Of a stretch of DNA of 10,372 bases, positions 1 to 6,285 are shown one piece after another. Source of the DNA: JANNGZ01 sp031404155. Lineage in GTDB: Bacteria; Pseudomonadota; Gammaproteobacteria; Burkholderiales; Burkholderiaceae_C. Under the pieces are notes generated by a model. That model saw only the letters and a list, made by a program, of their open reading frames with translations. It searched no databases and was not told where the DNA came from. The DNA lies in assembly GCA_031404155.1 (NCBI GenBank), contig JANNGZ010000403.1, forward strand, positions 1-10,372, written 5' to 3'. Numbering within the stretch: position 1 is the stretch's first letter; every line of letters starts with the position of its first letter. The position numbers and the translations under genes are program-made.

Positions 1-248
1 AGGTGATTTACCGCGCCAGGCGTCGTTGCCAGCGCGTTGTGTGGCACCGCCACACGCCTCGCCGGCGCCTAGCCTGGCACGGCAACTCACCTCGGCGCGG
101 GCCCGACCCAAAGCCCGACAGCCTCCTAGACACCGGCGGGATTATCGACAGCGCCTGCCTGTCGCCGGCGGGACAAACTGCACCGCGAACGCTCGTGCTA
201 AAAAGCCGGCTCGCCACGCCCGTCGCGTGCCACACCGGAGCCCTCGAG
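1..248. other. Upstream non-coding stretch before the first acyl-CoA dehydrogenase
   Basis: I see no convincing gene here. The frame of the downstream dehydrogenase stays open back to position 3, but the extra 82 residues are rich in Arg, Pro and Ala, have no acyl-CoA dehydrogenase character, and are typical of unselected GC-rich DNA. A perfect inverted repeat lies at 39-55. No clear sigma-70 promoter stands out. A ribosome-binding GGAG at 237-240 precedes the ATG at 249. Confidence 0.6.
39..55. repeat. Perfect inverted repeat, 7-bp arms
   Basis: GTGTGGC (39-45) and GCCACAC (49-55) are perfectly complementary and separated by ACC. No T-run follows on either side, so it is not an obvious intrinsic terminator. 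It could be an operator, or the 3' hairpin of a gene lying to the left. Function unknown. Confidence 0.5.
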
Positions 249-1433
249 ATGGACCTGAACTTCACCGACGACGAACTGGCTTTCCGCGCCGAGATCCGGC
301 AGTGGGTGGCGCAGAACCTGCCCAAGGACATCAGCCACAAGGTGCACAACGCGCTGCACCTCACGCGTGACGATATGCAACGCTGGGCGCGCATTCTCGG
401 CAAGCCGGGCTGGCACGGCTACGCCTGGCCAAAACAGTTCGGCGGCCCGGGCTGGAACGCGGTGCAGCGCCATTTGTTCGAAGAAGAATGTGCGCTCGCG
501 GGCTCGCCGCGCATCGTGCCCTTCGGCCCGGTGATGGTGGCGCCGGTGATCATGGCCTTCGGCTCGCCCGAACAGCAAAAACGCCACCTGCCCGGCATCA
601 TGAGCGGCGACGTCTGGTGGAGCCAGGGCTACAGCGAGCCGGGCTCGGGCTCCGACCTCGCGTCGCTGAAAACACGCGCCGAGCGGCGCGGCGACTACTA
701 CCTGGTCAACGGCCAGAAGACCTGGACCACGCTGGCGCAGTACGGCGACTGGATCTTCTGCCTGGTGCGCACCAGCAACGAGGGCAAGCCGCAGACCGGC
801 ATCAGCTTCCTGCTGATCGACATGAAAAGCCCCGGTGTCACGGTGCGGCCGATCCAGACCGTGGACGGCGGCTACGAGGTCAACGAGGTCTGGCTCGACA
901 ACGTCGAGGTGCCGGCGGACAACCTGGTCGGCGAGGAGAACAAGGGCTGGACCTACGCCAAGTTCCTGCTCGCCCACGAGCGCACCGGCATCGCCGACGT
1001 GAACCGCGCCAAGCGCGAGCTCGAGCGCCTGAAGCGCATCGCCAGGGCCGAGGGCCTTTACGACGGCGACGCGCGCTTTCGCGACCAGATCGCACTGCTC
1101 GAGGTGGACATCGTGGCACTGGAAATGCTGGTGCTGCGCGTGCTCTCGGCGGAGGGTAGCGGCAAGGCCTCGTTGGACGTGGCTGGCCTGCTCAAGATCC
1201 GTGGCAGCGAAATCCAGCAGCGCTACAGCGAGCTGATGATGCTGGCCGCCGGGCCCTTCGCGCTGCCCTTCGTCAAGGAGGCGATGGAGGCCGGCTGGCA
1301 GGGCGAGCAGGTGGGTGCGGCGCATTGCGCGCCGCTGGCCGCCACCTACTTCAACATGCGCAAGACCACGATCTACGGCGGCAGCAACGAAGTTCAACGC
1401 AACATCGTCGCGCAGACGGTGTTGGGGTCGTAA
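249..1433 (+). CDS. Acyl-CoA dehydrogenase, large subunit type (PimC-like)
   Basis: A 394-residue flavoprotein expected to oxidise an acyl-CoA to the trans-2-enoyl-CoA in the cytoplasm, passing electrons to an electron-transfer flavoprotein. Visible family signatures are the N-terminal helical domain, the FAD/substrate loop YSEPGSGSDLASLKTRA (about 128-144), the beta-domain segment NGQKTWTT, and the C-terminal YGGSNEVQRNIVA (about 376-388). The MCAD-type catalytic Glu of the usual YEG motif is Gly here. The Glu244 in LAHERTG sits where isovaleryl- and long-chain acyl-CoA dehydrogenases keep their base and is the likely catalytic residue. The start at 249 is chosen because MDLNFTDDEL is the normal family N-terminus and GGAG lies 8 nt upstream. 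A second, divergent dehydrogenase follows after 104 bp, as in pimC-pimD pairs for dicarboxylic acyl-CoA oxidation. The exact substrate cannot be read from sequence. Confidence 0.95.
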   Translation: MDLNFTDDELAFRAEIRQWVAQNLPKDISHKVHNALHLTRDDMQRWARILGKPGWHGYAWPKQFGGPGWNAVQRHLFEEECALAGSPRIVPFGPVMVAPVIMAFGSPEQQKRHLPGIMSGDVWWSQGYSEPGSGSDLASLKTRAERRGDYYLVNGQKTWTTLAQYGDWIFCLVRTSNEGKPQTGISFLLIDMKSPGVTVRPIQTVDGGYEVNEVWLDNVEVPADNLVGEENKGWTYAKFLLAHERTGIADVNRAKRELERLKRIARAEGLYDGDARFRDQIALLEVDIVALEMLVLRVLSAEGSGKASLDVAGLLKIRGSEIQQRYSELMMLAAGPFALPFVKEAMEAGWQGEQVGAAHCAPLAATYFNMRKTTIYGGSNEVQRNIVAQTVLGS

Positions 1434-1482
1434 ACGAACCCAACACCGCTGCGCAAGGCGCAGACAGGATGGCTCCACCCCC

Positions 1483-1510
1483 AGCCCCTTCCCCCAAGGA
1501 GGAAGGGGCT
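1483..1510. repeat. Intergenic hairpin repeat between the dehydrogenase genes
   Basis: AGCCCCTTCC (1483-1492) pairs perfectly with GGAAGGGGCT (1501-1510) around an 8-nt loop. It lies in the 104-bp gap between the two dehydrogenase genes, 27 bp before the second start codon, and has no T-tract. Its form matches the C-rich/G-rich palindromic intergenic elements common in Burkholderiales. It may act as an mRNA-stabilising or attenuating stem-loop that sets the ratio of the two subunits; that role is an inference. Confidence 0.7.
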
Positions 1511-1537
1511 CCAGACAGATTGACGAGAGGAACCGGC

Positions 1538-2659
1538 ATGGACTTCGATTTCACCGACGACCAGGAATCCTTGCGCGACGCGGTGCGCCGCTGGGTCGAC
1601 AAGGGATTCGGCTTCGAGCGCCGCCATGCCATCGCCAAGGGCGGCGGCAAGACGCGCGATGTGTACAAGGAGCTCGCCGAACTCGGCCTCACCGGGCTGG
1701 CGATTGCGGAGGCGCATGGCGGCATGGGCTTCGGCCCGATCGAGGCGATGGTGGTGCAGGAAGAACTCGGCCGCGGCCTGGTCAACGCACCCTATGCGCA
1801 AGGCGCGCTGATCGCGCCGCTGGTGCTCGGCGCCGCGAGCGCCGAAGTGCAGGCCGCCTGGCTGCCCAAGATGGCCGACGCGAGCAAGCTGGTGGTGCTC
1901 GCGCACCAGGAACCGGGCGCACGTTATGCGCTGGACAAGCTGGCGACCACCGCCACCGCCGCGGGCAGCGCGTGGACCGTGAGCGGCCACAAGAGCCTGG
2001 TGCCCGCGGGCGACGAGGCCGACGCGTTCATCGTGCCGGCGCGTGCAGGCCAGGACAGCGGCAACGGCATCGCCCTCTTCCTGGTCGAGCGCTCGGCAGC
2101 CCAGGTTCGCGCCTACCCGACCCAGGACGGCGCACGCGCCGCCGAGGTGGTGTTCGACAAGGCCGCCGCCACGCTGCTCCTGCCCGATGGCGCCGCGACG
2201 CTGGAACATGCGGTGGACATCGGCATTGCCGCGGCCTGCGCCGAGGGTGTCGGCGTGATGGACAAGCTGGTGGCGATGACCGTCGAGTACATGAACACGC
2301 GCAAGCAGTTCGGCGCCACCTTGGCCAGCTTCCAGGCGCTGCGCCACCGCATCGCGGACGTGAAGATGCAGCTCGAACTCGGCCGCTCGATGAGCTACTT
2401 TGCGAGCCTGAAGCTGCGCGAGCCGGCCGCGGCGCGACGTCGCGCGATGGCGCAGGCCAAGGTCCAGCTCGGCCACTCGATGCGCTTCGTGGGCCAGCAA
2501 TGTGTGCAGCTCCACGGCGGCATCGGCATGACCGACGAATACGCCGGCAGCCACTACTTCAAGCGCCTGACGATGCTGGAGATGAGCTTCGGCGACACGA
2601 TGCACCACCTGGGCGAGGTGAGCGCGCGCATGGGCGATACCGCGGGCGTGTTCGCCTGA
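1538..2659 (+). CDS. Acyl-CoA dehydrogenase, small subunit type (PimD-like)
   Basis: A 373-residue acyl-CoA dehydrogenase family protein. The fold is shown by the N-terminal MDFDFTDDQESLRDAV segment, GLTGLAIAEAHGGMGFG (about 50-66), the helix YMNTRKQFGATLASFQALRH (about 251-270) that contacts FAD across subunits, and QLHGGIGMTDEY (about 324-335) with the following SHYFKRLTMLE. The loop at 122-127 (AHQEPG) replaces the normal substrate/FAD loop, the central beta-domain (about 135-215) is poorly conserved, and the helix-G Glu seen in the neighbouring protein is not evident. This is the pattern of the degenerate partner in alpha2-beta2 dehydrogenases, in which one subunit supplies the base and the other supports FAD. 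GAGAGG at 1525-1530 precedes the ATG. It very likely works with the upstream dehydrogenase in one complex; substrate unknown. Confidence 0.93.
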   Translation: MDFDFTDDQESLRDAVRRWVDKGFGFERRHAIAKGGGKTRDVYKELAELGLTGLAIAEAHGGMGFGPIEAMVVQEELGRGLVNAPYAQGALIAPLVLGAASAEVQAAWLPKMADASKLVVLAHQEPGARYALDKLATTATAAGSAWTVSGHKSLVPAGDEADAFIVPARAGQDSGNGIALFLVERSAAQVRAYPTQDGARAAEVVFDKAAATLLLPDGAATLEHAVDIGIAAACAEGVGVMDKLVAMTVEYMNTRKQFGATLASFQALRHRIADVKMQLELGRSMSYFASLKLREPAAARRRAMAQAKVQLGHSMRFVGQQCVQLHGGIGMTDEYAGSHYFKRLTMLEMSFGDTMHHLGEVSARMGDTAGVFA

Positions 2660-2736
2660 GCGCAGCACCCGACGGCTGACACCCAGAACAAGACCGGGCC
2701 GATGATCGCAACCCCAACCGCCGGCCGCGCCGGGAA

Positions 2737-3735
2737 ATGAACGGCCTGCTCAGCGACGTCCCCGGGCTCAAGGTCGGCCACAGCACCGACACGCGCCGCC
2801 CCACCGGCTGCACCGTGGTGCTTTGCGAGCAGGGTGCGGTGTGTGGCGTGGATGTGCGCGGCGCGGCACCGGGCACCCGCGAAACGGATCTGCTCAGACC
2901 CGACAACCTGGTCGAGCAGGTGCATGCGGTGCTGCTCGCGGGCGGCAGCGCCTTCGGCCTGGATGCCGCGGCTGGCGTCATGCGCTGGCTCGACGAACAG
3001 GGGCATGGCTTCGCGGTGGGCACGGTGGCGCGGGTGCCGATCGTGCCCGCCGCGGTGCTGTTCGACCTGCGCCTGGGCGACGCGCGCATTCGGCCCGACG
3101 CGCAGGCCGGGTACGCGGCCTGTGTGGCGGCCAGCGGCAACCCGGCGCCGAGCGCGCAAGGCAATGTCGGCGCGGGTGCCGGCGCCACCGTGGGCAAGCT
3201 GTTCGGCTTCGACCATGCGATGAAGGGTGGCTTGGGGCATGCCTCGATCCGGGTCGGCGCGATCACCGTCGCCGCGCTGGTGGTGGTCAACGCCATCGGC
3301 GACGTGATCGACCCCGGCAGCGGCGAGCCGATCGCCGGCGCACGCACCGCCGACGGCCGCCACCTGCGCGGCAGCATGGCCGCGATCGCGCGCGGCGAGC
3401 TGCCGGCACAGGCGCTCGCCGGCATGGCCACCACCATCGGCGTGATCGGCACCGACGCCAAGCTCACCAAGGCCCAGGCCGGCAAGCTGGCCACGATGGC
3501 CCATGACGGCCTGGCGCGCAGCATCAACCCGGTGCACACGATGAGCGACGGCGACACCCTGTTTGCCCTGGCCACCGGCGCCAGCGGCAAGGCCGGCGAT
3601 ATGACGGTGCTGGGCGCCCTCGCCGCCGAGGTCACCGCCCGTGCGGTGCTCGAAGCGGTGCGGCATGCCAGCGGCATCGGCGGGCATGGCCTGCCGAACC
3701 TGCCGGCGATGCGCGACCTGGGCGCTGTACTTTGA
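2737..3735 (+). CDS. P1 family (S58/DmpA-NylC) self-processing aminopeptidase/amidase
   Basis: A 332-residue protein of the DmpA/BapA/NylC family (MEROPS S58), N-terminal-nucleophile hydrolases that cut themselves into alpha and beta chains and then act on N-terminal L-residues, beta-peptides or cyclic/oligomeric amides. Landmarks are the start LSDVPGLKVGHSTD, the Gly-rich LLAGGSAFGLDAAAG (about 67-80), GNVGAGAGATVGK (about 142-154), VNAIGDV (about 184-190), and TTIGVIGTDAKLTKAQ (232-247) followed by HDGLARSINPVHTMSDGDT. By analogy with DmpA (Ser250) and NylC (Thr267), Thr232 or Thr233 is the likely nucleophile created by autocleavage, giving a beta chain of about 100 residues. No signal peptide is visible. 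The only purine-rich stretch, GGGAA, directly abuts the ATG, so translation initiation may be weak. It ends in TGA overlapping an ATG at 3735 that I do not take as the next start. The substrate is not predictable. Confidence 0.9.
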   Translation: MNGLLSDVPGLKVGHSTDTRRPTGCTVVLCEQGAVCGVDVRGAAPGTRETDLLRPDNLVEQVHAVLLAGGSAFGLDAAAGVMRWLDEQGHGFAVGTVARVPIVPAAVLFDLRLGDARIRPDAQAGYAACVAASGNPAPSAQGNVGAGAGATVGKLFGFDHAMKGGLGHASIRVGAITVAALVVVNAIGDVIDPGSGEPIAGARTADGRHLRGSMAAIARGELPAQALAGMATTIGVIGTDAKLTKAQAGKLATMAHDGLARSINPVHTMSDGDTLFALATGASGKAGDMTVLGALAAEVTARAVLEAVRHASGIGGHGLPNLPAMRDLGAVL

Positions 3736-3815
3736 TGGAATCCCTGTCCGAACACCCGCACACCAGGCTTCCGCCAGGGGCGAAGTCGGAAACCAACACC
3801 TTTGAGGAGACCGAA

Positions 3816-5189
3816 ATGCTGTTGCATCGTCGCCCCCTGCTGCTCTCGGCCCTCGCCCTTGCGGCCTTGTTGTCCGCTTGTGCCAGTGCGCCGCCCGCGT
3901 CCAACCTGCCGCCGATCGTGTTCGTGCACGGCAACGGCGACACCGCGGCTTTGTGGACCACGACGCTGTGGCGCTTCGAGTCCAACGGCTGGCCGCGCGC
4001 GAAGCTGCACGCGATCGACCTGCCCTACCCCAATGCGCGTGACGACGACACCGTGGCGCAACCCGGGCGCACCTCGGCCGCGGAACACGCCCGCTTCCTC
4101 GCCGGCGAAGTCGACAAGGTGCTCGGCGCCACCGGGGCCAGGCAGGTGGTGCTGGTCGGCAACTCACGCGGCGGCAACGCGATCCGCAACTATGTGCAGA
4201 ACCTCGGCGGCGCGGCCAAGGTGTCGCACGCGGTGCTCGGCGGCACGCCCAACCACGGCGTGTGGGCCAACCCGACCTTCCGGCCGAACAACGAGTTCAA
4301 CGGCGAAGGTGCCTTCCTCAAGTCGCTGAATGCGCCCAAGGGCCCCGGCGGAGACGAGGTCGTCGCCGGCCCGAAATGGCTGACGCTGCGCTCGGACAAC
4401 AACGACAAGTTTGCGCAACCCGACGGGGAGTGGATCGGCGCCAAGGGCACGCCCACCCACGTGACCTTCGAGGGGCCGGCCCTCAAGGGCGCGCTCAATG
4501 TCGTGTTGCCCACCCTCGACCACCGTGAGGTGAGCTACCACCCGCAGGCCTTTGCCAAGACCTACGAATTCATCACCGGCCGCGCGCCGGCGACCAGCAC
4601 GGTGACGCCGGAGGCCGGCGTGCTGCTCGACGGCAAGGTCTCGGGCATCGGGCCGGCCGGGCCGAGCAACCTGCCGCTGATCGGTGCCACGCTGGAGGTC
4701 TACGCGGTGGACGCGGCCACTGGCGCGCGAAGGGGCGAAGCCGCGCACCGCAAGACCATCGCCGCCGACGGGCGCTGGGGCCCGTTCAAGGCCGACCCGC
4801 GCACGCCCTACGAGTTCGTGATCGCCGCCGAAGGCTATGCCACCACGCATATCTACCGCTCGCCGTTCCCGCGGTCGAGCGAGATCGTGCACATGCGCGC
4901 CGAACGCATCGCCGATGCCGACAAGGGCGCCGGCTCGGTGCTCAGCTTCGTGCGCCCGCGCGGCTACTTCGGGGTGCCGCGCGACACGATCAGCTTCGAC
5001 GGCGCCAGCCCGGCACCCGGAGTGCCGAGCGGCGTGGCGGGTGTGGCGGTGTCCAAGATCAAGCCCGCGGCCCAACCCAGCCGGCCGGTGGTGGCCGAGT
5101 TTTCATCGGGGCCGATCCAGGAGCGCATCGTGGGCCGGCCCTGGCCGGCGAGCGAGAACCGCGTGGTCACGCTCGAGATGCACTACTGA
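3816..5189 (+). CDS. Lipoprotein with alpha/beta-hydrolase (lipase/esterase-like) domain
   Basis: A 457-residue predicted lipoprotein esterase or lipase. The N-terminus MLLHRRPLLLSALALAALLSAC is a lipoprotein signal with lipobox LSAC; Cys22 would be lipidated, and the following Ala-Ser, with no Asp at +2, suggests outer-membrane sorting. The hydrolase domain (about 33-257) has the oxyanion HGNGD (39-42), the nucleophile elbow GNSRGG with Ser117, a likely acid at Asp194 (LRSDNND) and a likely base at His236 (LDHREV). The C-terminal 200 residues look like beta-rich modules (for example VLLDGKVSGIG, then a stretch ending VTLEMHY), resembling the accessory domains of Archaeoglobus-type lipases; that resemblance is tentative. 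The start is at 3816, not at the in-frame ATG at 3735, because GAGGAGA lies at 3804-3810 and only this start leaves the signal peptide at the N-terminus. The natural ester (lipid, polyhydroxyalkanoate or other) is unknown. Confidence 0.82.
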   Translation: MLLHRRPLLLSALALAALLSACASAPPASNLPPIVFVHGNGDTAALWTTTLWRFESNGWPRAKLHAIDLPYPNARDDDTVAQPGRTSAAEHARFLAGEVDKVLGATGARQVVLVGNSRGGNAIRNYVQNLGGAAKVSHAVLGGTPNHGVWANPTFRPNNEFNGEGAFLKSLNAPKGPGGDEVVAGPKWLTLRSDNNDKFAQPDGEWIGAKGTPTHVTFEGPALKGALNVVLPTLDHREVSYHPQAFAKTYEFITGRAPATSTVTPEAGVLLDGKVSGIGPAGPSNLPLIGATLEVYAVDAATGARRGEAAHRKTIAADGRWGPFKADPRTPYEFVIAAEGYATTHIYRSPFPRSSEIVHMRAERIADADKGAGSVLSFVRPRGYFGVPRDTISFDGASPAPGVPSGVAGVAVSKIKPAAQPSRPVVAEFSSGPIQERIVGRPWPASENRVVTLEMHY

Positions 5190-5212
5190 AGCTTCGAAGT
5201 TCAACGGGCCCC

Positions 5213-5911
5213 ATGCGTCTGGACCAGGTCCTGTTTTCGCAAGGCTTCGGCACCCGCCGCGATTGCGCAGGGCTGCTGCGGCACGGTGAAGTCGAAATCG
5301 ACGGCCAGGTGCAGGGCGACCCGGCGGCAGAGTTCGCCACCGAGGCGCTGGTGTTCAAGGTTCGAGGCCAACCCTGGGTCTTTCAGGAACGCGCGCTGGT
5401 GATGCTGTACAAGCCCGCCGGCTACGAGTGTTCACAGAAGCCGCGCCACCACCCCAGCGTGCTCACGCTGCTGCCGGCGCCGCTGCGCGCCCGCGGCGTG
5501 CAGCCGGTGGGGCGGCTCGATGAAGACACCACCGGTCTGCTGCTGCTCACCGACGACGGCACGCTGATCCACCGGCTCACCTCGCCAAAACACCATGTGC
5601 CCAAGCTCTACCAGGTGGGCACGAAACACGAGGTGAGCGACGCGCAGGTACAGGCCCTGCTCGACGGCGTGGTGCTCGACGACGCGCCGATGCTGGTGCG
5701 CGCCGCCGCCTGCGTGCGCACCGGCGAGCGCACGCTGGACCTGACCCTCACCGAAGGCAAGTACCACCAGGTCAAGCGCATGGTGGCGGCGGCCGGCAAC
5801 CGGGTCGAAGCACTGCACCGCGCCAGCTTCGGCGACTGGGTGCTGCCGGCCGACATGCTGCCCGGCACGTGGCGCTGGGCCGGCGCCGCGGGCGCTGTTG
5901 CCGGCGCCTGA
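5213..5911 (+). CDS. rsuA: 16S rRNA pseudouridine(516) synthase RsuA
   Basis: A 232-residue enzyme that isomerises U516 of 16S rRNA to pseudouridine during small-subunit assembly. The N-terminal S4-like RNA-binding domain covers about 1-50 (MRLDQVLFSQGFGTRRDCAG, then GEVEIDG). The catalytic domain shows KPAGYECS (about 67-74), the signature GRLDEDTTGLLLLTDDG (100-116) with catalytic Asp103, LTSPKHH, EGKYHQVKRMVAAAGN and LHRASFGD (201-208). Length and motif order match E. coli RsuA (231 residues), including the LPADMLPG ending, and separate it from the longer RluB/E/F relatives. It begins 23 bp after the lipoprotein gene, with only a weak ribosome-binding sequence, so co-transcription is plausible. 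A decayed second copy of part of this gene lies downstream at about 8698-8880. Confidence 0.94.
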   Translation: MRLDQVLFSQGFGTRRDCAGLLRHGEVEIDGQVQGDPAAEFATEALVFKVRGQPWVFQERALVMLYKPAGYECSQKPRHHPSVLTLLPAPLRARGVQPVGRLDEDTTGLLLLTDDGTLIHRLTSPKHHVPKLYQVGTKHEVSDAQVQALLDGVVLDDAPMLVRAAACVRTGERTLDLTLTEGKYHQVKRMVAAAGNRVEALHRASFGDWVLPADMLPGTWRWAGAAGAVAGA

Positions 5912-6107
5912 GCCGGAACATTCGGCGCCTGGCGCTGGCTGCTCGCCGCTCGCTGCCGGCTGCACAAAGGCGGCCGCCATCTCACCCTGCGGCGGGCCCA
6001 GGCATGGCGATGAACCGCAGCGCGCCGCGCCATCGTCCTGGCGCCAACGACGCCCCAAACAACACATTTCCAGGATTCAAGCCGCGCATCCACTCAGGCC
6101 CATGCAG
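5912..6107. other. Non-coding stretch between rsuA and the protease leader
   Basis: No gene is supported here: the open frames are Arg/Ala/Pro-rich GC artefacts. No hairpin with a T-run was found, so there is no obvious terminator for rsuA. Several GGCGCC palindromes occur near 5902-5935 without clear structure. From about 6071 the sequence begins to match the region before the second protease (TTCAAGC, then CAGGCC), running into the highly conserved block that starts at 6108. Confidence 0.6.
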
Positions 6108-6187
6108 CGTGCGAAAAACCACGGCAAGGCTTCACGCCGGCTTTGCGACCCCCGTATTGCAAATCGAAACATTTCCCCAGAATCCAT
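6108..6187 (+). promoter_or_regulatory. Duplicated conserved leader block, copy A
   Basis: This 80-bp stretch is repeated upstream of the second protease (8988-9067) with only three differences (6127, 6144, 6147). It begins CGTGCGAAAAACCACGG and ends in CCCCAGAATCCAT, 98 bp before the protease ATG. Inside are a short stem GGC-TTCAC-GCC (6128-6138), a TTGCAA (6157-6162) that could be a -35 hexamer, and the hyphenated palindrome GAAACATTTC (6166-6175). No convincing -10 box follows TTGCAA at the normal spacing, so I do not assign a promoter. Conservation far above that of the flanking sequence points to a transcription or leader-RNA control region, or a small coding leader (see the entry at 6109). 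Confidence 0.65.
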
Positions 6188-6189
6188 GA
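6109..6189 (+). CDS. Possible small leader ORF, copy A (speculative)
   Basis: A GTG at 6109, ten bases after an AGG at 6096-6098, opens a 26-codon frame (VRKTTARLHAGF, then ending ETFPQNP) that stops at TGA 6187-6189. All three substitutions relative to copy B are silent in this frame (AGG/CGG, TTT/TTC, GCG/GCC) and all three change residues in the other two forward frames. This suggests either a translated leader peptide or a formerly coding segment. The stop falls 96 bp before the protease start. Three substitutions are few, so the call is weak. Confidence 0.25.
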   Translation: MRKTTARLHAGFATPVLQIETFPQNP

Positions 6190-6285
6190 CATCGCTACTG
6201 CTTGTTTCAAAGCCCTGAAGCGGCATGACGCCGAGTCGGAGCTGGGAAGTGCAGAGGCAAAGGTAGGTCAAAGGGAGTTGGGAAA

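Noticed and set aside
3..248. In-frame upstream extension of the first acyl-CoA dehydrogenase
   Set aside because: The extra residues are basic, Pro-rich and unlike the family; the ATG at 249 has a proper ribosome-binding site and the canonical N-terminus.
3735..3815. Earlier start of the lipoprotein gene at 3735, overlapping the peptidase stop
   Set aside because: It would bury the lipoprotein signal 27 residues inside the protein; 3816 has GAGGAGA and exposes the lipobox.
198..4167. Long antisense open frames over the dehydrogenase and peptidase genes
   Set aside because: Low-complexity His/Arg/Ala/Gly-rich translations typical of mirror frames in high-GC coding DNA.
6111..6150. Resemblance of the reverse complement to the CGCAAAGCC core of a c-di-GMP-I riboswitch
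   Set aside because: The partner GGGCAAACC element and tetraloop stem are missing, the core is changed in copy B, and the strand is opposite to the downstream gene.
6136..6162. Sigma-54 promoter at TTGCA
   Set aside because: The required GG about ten bases before the GC of TTGC is absent in both copies (6147-6148 is GA in one, CA in the other).
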